64,000 nucleotides of DNA from Hyphomonadaceae bacterium (GCA_019636095.1 JAHBYF010000001.1:372001-436000); one strand, 5' to 3'. Positions 44,321 to 53,754 are shown, counted from the stretch's first letter. The notes: generated by a model from the letters alone, not told the origin. Translations and numbers: made by a program.

Positions 44321-44350
44321 GCGGCGAAACTCCATTTCCGTGAATATTAG

Positions 44351-44372
44351 TATATAAGGAAATAGAGATATA
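44351..44372. promoter_or_regulatory. AT-rich 22-bp operator, site 4 (peroxiredoxin)
   Basis: TATATAAG-N8-GATATA, 16 of 22 bases identical to the site between sqr and arsR (55536-55557). It sits upstream of the peroxiredoxin gene and likely overlaps its promoter. Confidence 0.55.
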
Positions 44373-44427
44373 AAGCCAATAGATTGTCGCACTGACGTGT
44401 ATCGGGACGCTCTATGGCGAACGAAGA

Positions 44428-44447
44428 GGGGCGGCCGAAGCCGCCCC
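44428..44447 (-). terminator. Terminator after cydX
   Basis: On the minus strand GGGGCGGC-TTCG-GCCGCCCC: a perfect 8-bp stem with the stable UUCG tetraloop, 4 bases after the cydX stop, followed by TCTTCGTT. Confidence 0.8.
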
Positions 44448-44451
44448 GAAA

Positions 44452-44577
44452 TCACCGCCCAGATGCAGAGTCGCCGCGGTCGCCCTCGTCAGCATAACGA
44501 AGCTCGTGCCACATGCCGTTCAGGATGGCGAACAGACACACAAGCAGAACGCCGAGGATCCAGGTGAAGTACCACAT
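44452..44577 (-). CDS. cydX: Cytochrome bd oxidase small subunit CydX
   Basis: A 41-residue peptide starting MWYFTWILGVLLVCLFAILNG, the canonical CydX sequence, with MWHELR and an acidic tail. It stabilises the haem site of CydAB. GAGGAGAAG precedes the ATG, 12 bp after cydB. Short, so easily missed. Confidence 0.95.
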   Translation of the reverse strand: MWYFTWILGVLLVCLFAILNGMWHELRYADEGDRGDSASGR

Positions 44578-44589
44578 TGTCGCTTCTCC

Positions 44590-45738
44590 TCAGTAGACTG
44601 CGTGCGGATCGCGATTGATATCGTCGGCAGTCACACGGCCCCACATGACTTTGAACGCCCAAGCTGTGTAGGCGAGCACGATCGGCAGAAAGACCACCGT
44701 CACGATCAGCATGATGAAAAGTGTGAGATGGCTCGATGATGCGCTCCAAGCTGTCAGGCTTGAGCCCGGGTCGAGCGAGCTTGGCAGGATGAACGGATAC
44801 ATCGAGGCGCCGACGGAGGCGATGATGCCCGCAGCGCTGAGCGATGAACCTGTAAAGGCAAGCGGTTCGCTGCGCAGCCAAAGTCCGACGAAAGCAAGCG
44901 CTGCGCCGAGCAAGCCGATCGCCGGCGCAGCGATCATCCAAGGATAGACGCTGTAGTTCGCGAGCCAGCCGCCTGCCTGAAGTGAGACATCATAGAGATG
45001 CGGATTAGCGGGTGTGTTCGGCGCGATTACGCCATTGATGGCGTAACCCATGCCACTTTGCATGATCCAGATGCCGCCCAACGCAAAGAGCACGAGTGAG
45101 AGAACGGCCGCAATCATGCCAATGCCTCGCGCACGCGAACGCACCGGATCTTCGGCCTTCAGGCCAAGCCAAGCGGCGCCATGCATCACGAGCATCGCCA
45201 CAGACGTCAGTCCGCAAAGCAGGGCGAAGGGATTGAGCAAACCCCAAAAATTGCCCTCGTAGGTCATGCGCAGCGTGTCATCGAAGCGGAAGCGTACGCC
45301 CTGCAACGCGTTGCCGACGGCCACGCCAAAAATCAGAGCTGGCACGAAGCCGCCGATGAAGAGTCCCCAATCCCACATCGCGCGCCAGCGCGGATCATTA
45401 CGCTTTGATCGGTATTTGAACGCGACTGGACGCAAGATGAGTGCAAACAACGTAGCGAACATCGCGAGGTAGAAGCCTGAAAAGCTGACTGCATAAACGA
45501 GCGGGAAGGCCGCGAAGATGGCGCCGCCGCCTAACACTAGCCAAACTTGGTTGCCCTCCCAAACAGGGCCGATCGTGTTGATGGTGACACGTCTTTCTGC
45601 ATCGGTGCGGGCGACGAACGGAAGTAGCGCGCCGACGCCCATGTCGAAGCCGTCGGTGACGGCAAAGCCGATCAATATGATACCGAGCAGACCCCACCAG
45701 ATGATGCGGAGCGTTTCATAGTCGAGCGGAAGGTCCAT
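44590..45738 (-). CDS. cydB: Cytochrome bd ubiquinol oxidase subunit II
   Basis: A 382-residue membrane protein of about nine helices. LDYETLRIIWWGLLGIIL with GFAVTDGFDMGVG and GPVWEGNQVWLVLGGG are CydB signatures. It forms the heterodimer with CydA and helps proton supply. Lies between cydA and cydX. Confidence 0.95.
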   Translation of the reverse strand: MDLPLDYETLRIIWWGLLGIILIGFAVTDGFDMGVGALLPFVARTDAERRVTINTIGPVWEGNQVWLVLGGGAIFAAFPLVYAVSFSGFYLAMFATLFALILRPVAFKYRSKRNDPRWRAMWDWGLFIGGFVPALIFGVAVGNALQGVRFRFDDTLRMTYEGNFWGLLNPFALLCGLTSVAMLVMHGAAWLGLKAEDPVRSRARGIGMIAAVLSLVLFALGGIWIMQSGMGYAINGVIAPNTPANPHLYDVSLQAGGWLANYSVYPWMIAAPAIGLLGAALAFVGLWLRSEPLAFTGSSLSAAGIIASVGASMYPFILPSSLDPGSSLTAWSASSSHLTLFIMLIVTVVFLPIVLAYTAWAFKVMWGRVTADDINRDPHAVY

Positions 45739-45750
45739 GATCGTCGCTCC

Positions 45751-47325
45751 TTATTCTGCTGTGACCGCGGCGGCTTGCGCCAGAGGCGCTGCGCCCGCGC
45801 CATGATCGTCATGCGCGTACGGCCCGGCTTTGATGAGCCTCAGCATCAGCCCCATCTCGATGATGAAGAGTGTCGAATAGATCAGGACGAAACCGACGAG
45901 ACTGACCAGAACGGTGTTTCGATCGAGGCTCGAAACGCCAAGAAAGGTTGGCAGCACCCCATCGATGATCCAAGGCTGACGGCCCATCTCGGCCAGCACC
46001 CACCCGAATTCTGCGGCGATCCATGGTAACGGAATCGCTAGCACTGCGGCCCAGAGCAGGGGTTTGAAGCTGCAGTTTCGTATGGACGCCATGAAGAACG
46101 CGACAGCAAAAAGTCCGACGAAGAAGAAGCCCAGGCCCGCCATGAAGCGGAAGGCCCAAAACAGAAGCGTGACGTTGGGGACGGTGTCCCAGGCGGCTTG
46201 CTGAATCTGTCGAGGAGTAGCTTGGGCGGGATCGTCGACATATCGGCGAAGCAGGTGCGCGTAGCCAAGATCACGATTGTGAAGCTCGAAGGCCTCGCGC
46301 GCTTCGGCATTGTTCGGGTCGGTGCGAAGGACCTGGAGTGCAGTATCCGCAGCGATACCGCTCTCAATGCGGCTCTCAGCGGTGGCCACGAGTTCTAGGA
46401 TCCCGGTGACCGGCTGATCGACGCTGCGCGTTGCGATCAGACCTAACACCCAAGGAATCTTGATCTCGTAGCGATTGACGCGGTTTTCGACGTCAGGAAT
46501 TGCGAACAGCGCAAGTCCCGCGGGTGCAGGCTCGGTCTCCCACATCGCCTCCAATGCCGCGAGTTTCATCCGTTGGTTGTCGGTGAGCGTGTATCCGCTC
46601 TCGTCACCTAGCACGACGACGGAGAGCGAAGATGCGAGGCCGAAAGCGGCCGCGACAGCAAAGGAGCGCCGAGCGAAACCGACATTCTTCTTACGCAGCA
46701 GGTAGTAGGCGGAAACGCCGAGCACGAAGACCGCAGCCGTCACATAGCCAGCGCTCACTGTATGGACGAACTTGGCCTGGGCGACTGGATTGAAGAGCAC
46801 GGCGGCAAAGTCGACCACCTCCATGCGTTGCGTAGCCGGATTGAATTCGGCGCCGACCGGATTTTGCATCCAGCCATTGGCGATCAGAATCCAGAGGGCT
46901 GAAAGGTTTGAGCCCAGCGCAACCAGCCAGGTCACGGCCAAGTGGCCGAGCTTCGACATGCGGTCCCAACCAAAGAAGAAGAGCCCAACCAGCGTCGCTT
47001 CCAGGAAGAAGGCCATAAGGCCTTCGATGGCGAGCGGTGCGCCGAAGATGTCGCCGACATAGTGACTGTAATAGGCCCAGTTCATCCCGAACTGGAATTC
47101 CATGACGATGCCGGTGGCGACGCCCATGGCGAAGTTGACGCCAAAGAGCGTGCCCCAGAACTTGGTCATGTCTCGCCAAATTTGGCGCCCGGTCATGACA
47201 TAGACGCTCTCCATCACGGCGAGCATGAACGAGAGACCCAGCGTTAGCGGCACGAAGAGGAAGTGGTACATCGCGGTTAGCGCAAACTGCCACCGCGAAA
47301 GGTCAACCACGGACATGTCGATCAT
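45751..47325 (-). CDS. cydA: Cytochrome bd ubiquinol oxidase subunit I
   Basis: A 524-residue catalytic subunit with haems b558, b595 and d. His21 (MYHFLFVPLTLG) is the b595 ligand position, and GRQPW in GWVLAEMGRQPWII is the quinol-oxidase signature. The enzyme oxidises quinol, has high oxygen affinity and resists cyanide, NO and sulfide. ATG 47325 follows GGGGGA; the frame from 47451 crosses the regulatory region. It is divergent from cydD. Confidence 0.95.
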   Translation of the reverse strand: MIDMSVVDLSRWQFALTAMYHFLFVPLTLGLSFMLAVMESVYVMTGRQIWRDMTKFWGTLFGVNFAMGVATGIVMEFQFGMNWAYYSHYVGDIFGAPLAIEGLMAFFLEATLVGLFFFGWDRMSKLGHLAVTWLVALGSNLSALWILIANGWMQNPVGAEFNPATQRMEVVDFAAVLFNPVAQAKFVHTVSAGYVTAAVFVLGVSAYYLLRKKNVGFARRSFAVAAAFGLASSLSVVVLGDESGYTLTDNQRMKLAALEAMWETEPAPAGLALFAIPDVENRVNRYEIKIPWVLGLIATRSVDQPVTGILELVATAESRIESGIAADTALQVLRTDPNNAEAREAFELHNRDLGYAHLLRRYVDDPAQATPRQIQQAAWDTVPNVTLLFWAFRFMAGLGFFFVGLFAVAFFMASIRNCSFKPLLWAAVLAIPLPWIAAEFGWVLAEMGRQPWIIDGVLPTFLGVSSLDRNTVLVSLVGFVLIYSTLFIIEMGLMLRLIKAGPYAHDDHGAGAAPLAQAAAVTAE

Positions 47326-47378
47326 GAGCGTCCCCCGAATCGCGCTGGCTGCAGCACTAGCGCGCAAGGCTTGCGCAT

Positions 47379-47400
47379 TATATGAGATAAAACGAATATA
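47379..47400. promoter_or_regulatory. AT-rich 22-bp operator, site 2 (cydA/cydD)
   Basis: TATATGAG-N8-AATATA, 17 of 22 bases identical to the sqr/arsR site, including TATATGAG and CG before the right arm. It lies 54 bp upstream of cydA and 37 bp before the first possible cydD start. Confidence 0.65.
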
Positions 47401-47436
47401 GAGGCAACGGCTAATTGTTGCGTCTTGGGGCCGCAT

Positions 47437-49029
47437 GTGAACGCAGCACAATCCAGTTTGATCGAGATCAAAGATTCAGTGCGCCGTGAGATAAGAGCGG
47501 CCACGGTTGCGCAATCGCTCGCGTTCGTCTTTGCGGTCTTTCAAGCTGGAATCTTGGGTTTTGCCCTCGCGGCGCTGGTCAGCGACGGCCGGTTCGAACC
47601 AATCCTGTTCTTGGCTTGGATTGGGCTTTCCCTCCTTCGTCTTGGCGCCGGCTATTCGGCCGAGGCGATGGGCGCGAGAGCGGCCTCGAAGCTGAAGCGC
47701 GTGCTTCGAGAGCGTATCTCGCGGTTGTTTCTGCGCGAAGGCCAGGGGCTGGACGGATCGGTTGTCGCCGCCATCAACGATGATGTCGATGCGATGGGGC
47801 CATACATTTCTCGCTATGAGCCGGTTCGCATCGCTCTTGCGGCAGGCATGCTTGCGGCGCTCGCCTTTGTCTTCACGCAATCATGGGTCGCTGGGGCCAT
47901 ACTTGTCCTCACGGGGCCACTGACGCCGCTCTTCATGGCGTTGGTCGGCTATCGGGCAGAGGAAGAGTCGCGCCGCAAGCTTGACGCGCTTCAGGATATG
48001 TCACGCTACTTTGTCGGCCGTCTGCGCGCCCTGGATATTATTTCCGCATATGGCGCCGAGGCGATGGAAGCGCAGCGTTTGCGGCGCCATGCGGAGACCC
48101 ATCGCAGCGCGAGCGTCGGCGTTTTGCGCGTTGCGTTTCTTTCCTCCGCGACGATCGACTTCTTCGCCACGCTCTCTATCGCCTTGGTCGCCACCTATGT
48201 GGGGCTCTCGCTGTTGGGGATTATGCCATTTTCCACGGGCGAGACCGTCACGCCGGTTGAAGGCTTCGCGGCGCTGATGATTGCGCCAGAGTTTTTTGCG
48301 CCGCTCCGTCGCTTTGCCCAGGCCTATCACGACCGCGCCGATGCGGCGGCGGCGGCGGAGCGATTAACGCCGTTCTGGGCGGATGCCACGACCGAGATGG
48401 TGGGGCAGGAGTGCGCCGGAGCAGCCGGTCGCGTTGAGGCGATAAGACTGCAAGTCGGCTTCGCCGGCGGATCAGTTACAAGGCCGATAGATGCGGTCTT
48501 CCTTCAAGACCAGATCAGTGTCCTCACTGGCGAATCTGGCGCCGGGAAGTCGGCGCTGCTGCACACGATCGCCGGATTGCGCGCGCCGGCGGCAGGCTCC
48601 TTGCAACGCGCACACGGCGCGGCTCCGGTTCTCGTCGTACAATCGCCTTTCCTGTTTGCGGGCACGGTTCGCGAGAACTTGGCGCTCGGAGCGGCTTACA
48701 GCGACGAGCAAATGATCAATGCGCTCCGACAAGTAGGGCTCGCGGTTCAAGATCAAGTAGCGCGCGATCTACTTGATCGTCCGCTCGGAGAAATCGCACT
48801 TGGTGTATCCGGCGGAGAAGGGCGGCGTCTTGCTATTGCACGCGCGCTGCTTCGCGAGACGCCGGTGTTGTTGCTGGATGAACCGACGGCCCATCTCGAC
48901 ATGCAGTCGGAGCGAACGCTCATCGAAACTCTAAAGCGCGTTTCGCGCGGCCGAATTATTATCGCAGCTACACATTCTCCCGCTCTATGCGCCGCAGCGG
49001 ATCAAAGCGTCCAAGTGGCGCTCAGATGA
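47437..49029 (+). CDS. cydD: Thiol-reductant ABC exporter subunit CydD
   Basis: About 530 residues: six-helix transmembrane domain, then an ATPase with Walker A GESGAGKSALL, signature GVSGGEGRRLAIARALL and Walker B VLLLDEPTAHLD. With CydC it exports cysteine and glutathione to the periplasm, which bd oxidase assembly needs. The start is uncertain: GTG 47437 gives a normal N-terminus but a perfect FNR box lies inside it (47458-47471); GTG 47479 is the next option and still keeps the first helix. Divergent from cydABX. Confidence 0.92.
   Translation: MNAAQSSLIEIKDSVRREIRAATVAQSLAFVFAVFQAGILGFALAALVSDGRFEPILFLAWIGLSLLRLGAGYSAEAMGARAASKLKRVLRERISRLFLREGQGLDGSVVAAINDDVDAMGPYISRYEPVRIALAAGMLAALAFVFTQSWVAGAILVLTGPLTPLFMALVGYRAEEESRRKLDALQDMSRYFVGRLRALDIISAYGAEAMEAQRLRRHAETHRSASVGVLRVAFLSSATIDFFATLSIALVATYVGLSLLGIMPFSTGETVTPVEGFAALMIAPEFFAPLRRFAQAYHDRADAAAAAERLTPFWADATTEMVGQECAGAAGRVEAIRLQVGFAGGSVTRPIDAVFLQDQISVLTGESGAGKSALLHTIAGLRAPAAGSLQRAHGAAPVLVVQSPFLFAGTVRENLALGAAYSDEQMINALRQVGLAVQDQVARDLLDRPLGEIALGVSGGEGRRLAIARALLRETPVLLLDEPTAHLDMQSERTLIETLKRVSRGRIIIAATHSPALCAAADQSVQVALR
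47458..47471. promoter_or_regulatory. Perfect FNR/FixK-type box at the start of cydD
   Basis: TTGAT-CGAG-ATCAA, all ten arm bases match; the palindrome extends to TTTGATC/GATCAAA. It lies 133-146 bp upstream of cydA, and within the annotated N-terminus of cydD. Either the cydD start is later or the site acts on cydA. Confidence 0.6.
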
Positions 49030-50651
49030 GCGGCGATTTGAAATCCTATCGGCGTCTGACGCTGGCGCTCGCAGCGCTGGCAGGGGCCGCTTCGGTCGCG
49101 CTCGTTGGATCGGCAGGATGGTTCCTGGCTTCAGCTGCGATCGTGGGCGCTGCAGGGCCAGCTATTGCGCATGCCTTCAATTTCCTAGCGCCGAGTGCGG
49201 CGGTGCGATTCTTTGCGCTGACACGCACGCTCAGCCGTTACGCGGAGCGCGTGATTGGACATGACGCCGTCCTCGCGGAAAGCGCGGTCTTGCGGCCGCA
49301 GCTCTTCTTGGCTTTCGCGCGCAGGCAAGCACGCGAACCGTCGCTGTCGGCACTGGGGGATGTCGACGCGCGCGTGATGCGTGACGTGGAGGCGATCGAA
49401 GCGGACTTGGTCCAGGTCAAAGCGCCTGCTGCCGCGGCGTGGGGCGGCTTCCTAGCCGCGTTGATCGCGCTGATGTTTATCGGTCCATACCAAGCAATCA
49501 TTGTGGCGCTTACGTTCGGTTTCGTCTTCTGGGGTGCGCCCTATCTTGCAAACGCAGTGAGCGCCACGAGCGGCTTCCGGGTCGTCCAGCAAATGGCGCA
49601 TCTTAGAGCGTTGTCGGCATCGCTTGAGAGAGGGCGCGATGAGGTTGCAACTCTGGGGGCAGCGCCGACCGTGCTCGCGATGCTCGATTCTGTCGCTGCT
49701 GAGATTGAAGAGAGCGAAATAGCTGCCGCGCGTTCGGGAGCACTCTTCGCTGCAGTGATTGGCGGCGTGTGGGTCGCCGTCATCATGATCGTGATCCTAA
49801 GTGCGCACCTACAAGGCGCCGATCCCGCCACGCTCGTCGCCTCAGTGTTGGCGAGCCTTGCCCTCGGGGAGCAGGTACAAGCGCGCTCGGAAGTCGGCGC
49901 ACGTTTGCAAGAACGATTGCATGCGCGTGCGCGTGTGGCGTCGCTCCTCTCCGAAATCCCGCGCCACGTGGCATCCGCAGCCTCAAACGGGTCGCCGGTA
50001 GTCGAGGTTGGGGAATTTGCCGTCCTGGGCGACTCTGGTCGCCCATTGCGCGCCGGCGTGTCGTTCGTGGCGAATGCGGGAGAGATTGCCGTTTTGGCCG
50101 GACGAAGCGGAGCAGGAAAATCGACTTTGTTGCGCACTTTACTCGGGCAGCGCACGTCGCACGCGGGCATCGTCCGGATCGGCGGTACGGCAGCTGAACA
50201 TCGAGCGGACTTGGCGGAATTGATCGCGTACGCACCGCAGAACGTCGCTCTGTTGCCAGGGACAGTTCGGGAAAATCTCGAACTCGGCGCGCCGGCCGCG
50301 AACGATGCGCGCATGTGGGAGGCGCTGCGGCGCGCTCACGTCGACAATGTTGTTGCGCATGCGGGCGGGCTCGACGCTGCGATCAATGCGCTGGGTGAAG
50401 GGTTTTCGGGTGGGGAGGCGCGGCGCATTGGGCTCGCGCGCGCGTTTATCTCCGGTCGCCCTTTGCTTCTGCTTGATGAGCCAAGCGAAGGCCTAGATGC
50501 CGCGACGGAGGCGAATGTGATGCGGTCCATTCGCGCTTACATCGATGAAGCGCCGGGGCGCTTGGCGATTGTGGTTACCCATAGGCCAGCGTTGAGGACC
50601 ATCGCCAATGTCTGGGTCGATTTGGACCATGGCGCTGCGAGTGCGGCTTGA
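49026..50651 (+). CDS. cydC: Thiol-reductant ABC exporter subunit CydC
   Basis: A 541-residue ABC transporter subunit with an N-terminal six-helix domain (SAGWFLASAAI, RFFALTRTLSRYAERV are CydC-typical) and an ATPase with Walker A GRSGAGKSTLL, signature GEGFSGGEARRIGLARAF and Walker B LLLLDEPSEGLD. Partner of CydD. ATGA overlap with cydD. Confidence 0.94.
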   Translation: MSGDLKSYRRLTLALAALAGAASVALVGSAGWFLASAAIVGAAGPAIAHAFNFLAPSAAVRFFALTRTLSRYAERVIGHDAVLAESAVLRPQLFLAFARRQAREPSLSALGDVDARVMRDVEAIEADLVQVKAPAAAAWGGFLAALIALMFIGPYQAIIVALTFGFVFWGAPYLANAVSATSGFRVVQQMAHLRALSASLERGRDEVATLGAAPTVLAMLDSVAAEIEESEIAAARSGALFAAVIGGVWVAVIMIVILSAHLQGADPATLVASVLASLALGEQVQARSEVGARLQERLHARARVASLLSEIPRHVASAASNGSPVVEVGEFAVLGDSGRPLRAGVSFVANAGEIAVLAGRSGAGKSTLLRTLLGQRTSHAGIVRIGGTAAEHRADLAELIAYAPQNVALLPGTVRENLELGAPAANDARMWEALRRAHVDNVVAHAGGLDAAINALGEGFSGGEARRIGLARAFISGRPLLLLDEPSEGLDAATEANVMRSIRAYIDEAPGRLAIVVTHRPALRTIANVWVDLDHGAASAA

Positions 50652-50654
50652 AGA

Positions 50655-50676
50655 CTTATTCGGATTTGCTAAATTA
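50655..50676. promoter_or_regulatory. AT-rich 22-bp operator, site 3 (first arsR)
   Basis: On the minus strand TAATTTAG-N8-AATAAG with the core AGCAAATCCG, which is identical to ten consecutive bases of the sqr/arsR site. It begins 4 bp after the cydC stop and lies 22 bp upstream of the arsR start, as expected for autoregulation. Confidence 0.6.
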
Positions 50677-50697
50677 GAAAGAGAAACGAGGAGTTAC

Positions 50698-51090
50698 ATG
50701 GGATCGGCTGCAAAACGAGCGAGTGCACGCGCGCCGCTGCGCAAGGTTGCGAGCGCGCGCCGCAAGCCTGCGTCGGCAAGTGTTCGTCCTGTCGAGCATC
50801 TGGAACCGCGCGCCGTGGAAGCGGCGCGCTTGTTGAAGCTCTTGGCGAACGAGCAACGTCTGACGGTGCTGTGCCGTCTCAGCGGCTCCGAACTCTCAGT
50901 GACCGAACTCGGTGAATACGTGAATCTCAGTCAGTCGGCGCTGTCCCAACACTTGGCCAAGCTCAGAGCAGATGGGTTGGTGGCGACCCGCCGTGATGCG
51001 CAGACGATTTATTACCGGCTGGCGGACCCGATCGCGGAGCGGCTGATTGGCGTCCTCTGTGAAGTCTATGGCGGGCCAAGTCACGGCTGA
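50698..51090 (+). CDS. ArsR-family repressor with two cysteines (BigR/SqrR-like)
   Basis: A 130-residue winged-helix repressor with a basic N-terminal tail. The helix-turn-helix is VTELGEYVNLSQSALSQHLAKLR, the wing DAQTIYYRLADP. Cys59 (LTVLCRL) is at the SqrR/BigR first-cysteine place; the second, Cys121 (GVLCEVYG), lies one helical turn before the usual place. A persulfide or disulfide switch is plausible. GAGGAG precedes ATG 50698. An operator copy sits just upstream. The end overlaps the DUF3422 gene by 10 bp. Confidence 0.85.
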   Translation: MGSAAKRASARAPLRKVASARRKPASASVRPVEHLEPRAVEAARLLKLLANEQRLTVLCRLSGSELSVTELGEYVNLSQSALSQHLAKLRADGLVATRRDAQTIYYRLADPIAERLIGVLCEVYGGPSHG

Positions 51091-52307
51091 GGCGCGGGCA
51101 GCTCTTTCTTGAGCCGCCGAACCCCGAGCCCTATGCTGGCGACGGCGGCGATAGCAATGAGCGCAGGGATAAGCGGCGCGTCGAGCCAAGGCCAGTACTC
51201 GCCAAGCGCTGCGAGAGGACGTTCAAGCAAACCGGTCAAGTAGTAGGCGATCGCGAAAACCGATAACCCCTCTACGGCTTGTTGCAGGCGAAGTTGAGCA
51301 GCGGCGCGCTCATTCATCGACGTTAACAACGCGCTGTTCTGCCGTTCAACGGCGACATCGACGCGCGTGCGCAGCAACGCCGAGATGCGATCGATACGCA
51401 AACCTGCAGCATCAAGGCGTCTGGTGAGAGACGCGCATGTGGCCATTGCCGGCGCGAAGCGGCGATTAAGGAACACCGATATTCGTTCCGATCCCTCGAT
51501 CCTTTCTTCGCGCAATTCTACAATGCGCTGTGCGAACAGCGCCGCATACGCGTCTGAAGCGCCCAAACGAAAGCTGACATCGCAACGCACGCGTTCGAGT
51601 CGTGCGGCGAGAGTGGTTAGATCGGTGAGAAGTTGGGCGTCCGCCGCGTTGTCGCTTACGGCGGGCATGCCGCCGGACACGCTCCGCAAATCGGATTCGA
51701 GCTGATCCAGCGCGCGCAAGGCCTCTTGCGCAACCGGCAAAGCTAGCAGCGCCATGCTGCGGTAGGTTTCCAGTTCGATGAGGCGACGAATCAAGCGTCC
51801 GAATCTCGCCGGGTCATCACCCTTGAGCGCAACCTTGATCAGCGTTCTGCCGCTCTTGCCGATGCGGAAGTCGGATTGGACCGTAGCGAAGCCGCCACTG
51901 ACGCTTGATTGAGCGAGCTCCTGCCGGCGCTCGGCGAGCGCGACCTCTGCGTCCTCGCCTGGCGCAATCACGACTTCCAAGGATGCAACACATTCGCCGC
52001 CGAATTCCGACCACCATGGCGGCGGCAAGGCTTCGTGCAACGCTCCCTCAACGAACAGCGTCCATGTGATGAACTCGCTGTGGCGCTCCCACTTTAGGCG
52101 CCCCGATGGCGTCTCACACACCGCTTGACGGTCGGTGCTGTGTAGGAACTTTCCGCCCATTGCCGAGACTCGCGCGTCGAGTTCTGTCTCGGGCGATGAA
52201 ACTCCAGTGAGAGCCAAGTGGAAGACGGTGGCGGGCGCGCTGACCGCCACACTCGGGCGCGCGTGGGTTTCTGCGTCGAGCGCTCGCCGCAGTGGGTGCT
52301 CGATCAT
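51081..52307 (-). CDS. DUF3422 family membrane protein
   Basis: A 408-residue protein. The cytoplasmic part (1-345) is rich in charged helices (RRLIELETYRSMALLALPVAQEALRALDQLE) and two membrane helices come near the C-terminus (about 345-365, 375-398). HPLRRALDAETHARP at the start is typical of DUF3422. Function unknown. Last gene of the sqr-trx-DUF2892-tolC operon; ATGA overlap with tolC. Confidence 0.8.
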   Translation of the reverse strand: MIEHPLRRALDAETHARPSVAVSAPATVFHLALTGVSSPETELDARVSAMGGKFLHSTDRQAVCETPSGRLKWERHSEFITWTLFVEGALHEALPPPWWSEFGGECVASLEVVIAPGEDAEVALAERRQELAQSSVSGGFATVQSDFRIGKSGRTLIKVALKGDDPARFGRLIRRLIELETYRSMALLALPVAQEALRALDQLESDLRSVSGGMPAVSDNAADAQLLTDLTTLAARLERVRCDVSFRLGASDAYAALFAQRIVELREERIEGSERISVFLNRRFAPAMATCASLTRRLDAAGLRIDRISALLRTRVDVAVERQNSALLTSMNERAAAQLRLQQAVEGLSVFAIAYYLTGLLERPLAALGEYWPWLDAPLIPALIAIAAVASIGLGVRRLKKELPAPQP

Positions 52308-53554
52308 TGCATGCCAGTGAGGGCGCGCAATCTGTACGCAGAAATGATCACTGCGGCATGGGCGCGGTCGAGATCGAGTTCGGCCTGAAGGAAGTCGCGC
52401 TCTGCGTCGAGGACATCGAGAGTCGGCCTTTGACCAATCTCTGCTTCGTCGCGGATGCTCTGCAGCGCCGTACGTGACGCCTCGACCTGAAGGCGGGCGG
52501 CAACCTCGGCTTCTCCGGCGGCCCGGTTACCTTCGAACGCCGCCGTTACATCATCGACGACTCCGCGTTCGGCCGCGTGTCGCAACGCGCGCGCCTCAGC
52601 AAGGCTGGCGCGCGCTTCGCGCACTTCGCCGCTGATCCGTCCACCGGTGAAGAGGGGGATCGATGCGCGCGCCACCACAGCCGTGCCCTCGGCGCGGTAT
52701 CCAGGCAAAAACTCATCGCGGATTGTGCTCGATTCCAGGCTAACAGCGACCGTCGGCGCATGCTGCGCCGCGGCGCGCCAAATGCCGGCGGAGGCTGCGT
52801 CTTCAGCTTCCCGGAGCGCGACGAGTTGAGGGTTCGCGTCTTGCGCGGCGCGGATTGCCTCCTCCAGCGCAAGCGGCGTCTCAGGCGGCGTGGTGACTGC
52901 GGCGAGGTCGCTTGGTTCAATGCCAATGATCCGGCGGAAACGTGAAACTGCGGCGGCGTCATCAGCGCGCGCCTGCGCCATCGCCGCCAGTGCGGCAGCG
53001 CGGCGCGCCTGGGCTTGGGCAAGCTCGCTGCGCGGGATGTCGCCAGCGTCAAAACGGAGTTCTGCCTGATCAGCCAAACGTGTGAGAGCCGCAAGGTTGG
53101 CGGCGCGTAATCGCACGGCGCGGCGGCTGGTGAGGACGCCGAGATAAGCTTCCGCGGCGTCGGCAATGAGTGCGCCCCGCACGCCGTTGCGCTCGGCGAT
53201 GGTTGCGTCCCGGCCGGCGCGTGCCTGGCGCGCGCCGGCAATGGCGCGGCCGCCCGAAAAGATAAGCTGCTCGGCGGCGATCACGCCGGAACGCGGCTCG
53301 ATCTCAATCGTGCCGGCGCCATAGTCAGTCTCCGCTTGCGCGTATTGGCCACGCGCTGTCACCTGAGGGAGCAAGGCTGAGCGTGCTTGCGTGAGACGCG
53401 CACGCGCACCATCGACGCGAGCATCAGCTGCGTCCAGCACCGGGCTTGTTTCGATAGCGGCGGCGATTGCGTCATCGAGGCTCTGTGCGTGTGCAGATAG
53501 CGGCGCCAGCGCCAAGGCGGCCGCACCTATCGCCGCGATATGCGAACGCTTCAT
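52304..53554 (-). CDS. TolC-family outer membrane efflux protein
   Basis: A 416-residue protein with a signal peptide (to SAHA-Q) and the TolC layout of two long helical repeats, ending LRALTGMQ. Sequence blocks AQARSALLPQVTARGQY and GTAVVARASIPLFTGGR are typical. It forms the outer membrane channel for a tripartite pump; the likely partners are the RND adaptor and pump on the other arm of the sqr/arsR promoter. ATGA overlaps both neighbours. Confidence 0.88.
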   Translation of the reverse strand: MKRSHIAAIGAAALALAPLSAHAQSLDDAIAAAIETSPVLDAADARVDGARARLTQARSALLPQVTARGQYAQAETDYGAGTIEIEPRSGVIAAEQLIFSGGRAIAGARQARAGRDATIAERNGVRGALIADAAEAYLGVLTSRRAVRLRAANLAALTRLADQAELRFDAGDIPRSELAQAQARRAAALAAMAQARADDAAAVSRFRRIIGIEPSDLAAVTTPPETPLALEEAIRAAQDANPQLVALREAEDAASAGIWRAAAQHAPTVAVSLESSTIRDEFLPGYRAEGTAVVARASIPLFTGGRISGEVREARASLAEARALRHAAERGVVDDVTAAFEGNRAAGEAEVAARLQVEASRTALQSIRDEAEIGQRPTLDVLDAERDFLQAELDLDRAHAAVIISAYRLRALTGMQ

Positions 53555-53754
53555 TTGAACGCGCATCCCGCTTTCACGCCAAAGGCTTTGAAGATCATCG
53601 CGGCGGGACAAAAGCCTGTGAAAGCTGCTTGCAGCATGTTGGCGCCGGCGAAGACCGTTAGCCAGATCCAGGCGGGATGAACAAAATGCGCAAGCGTAAG
53701 ACTCACGAGAACGACGAATCCGGCGAATGCCAAAACAGCGCGATCAAGGGTCAT
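53551..53754 (-). CDS. DUF2892 (YgaP-type membrane domain) protein
   Basis: A 67-residue protein with two membrane helices and the motif FTGFCPAAMIF, the hallmark of DUF2892, which is often linked to rhodanese and sulfur metabolism. Overlaps both trx and tolC ends. A second DUF2892 gene lies at 60565. Confidence 0.88.
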   Translation of the reverse strand: MTLDRAVLAFAGFVVLVSLTLAHFVHPAWIWLTVFAGANMLQAAFTGFCPAAMIFKAFGVKAGCAFK

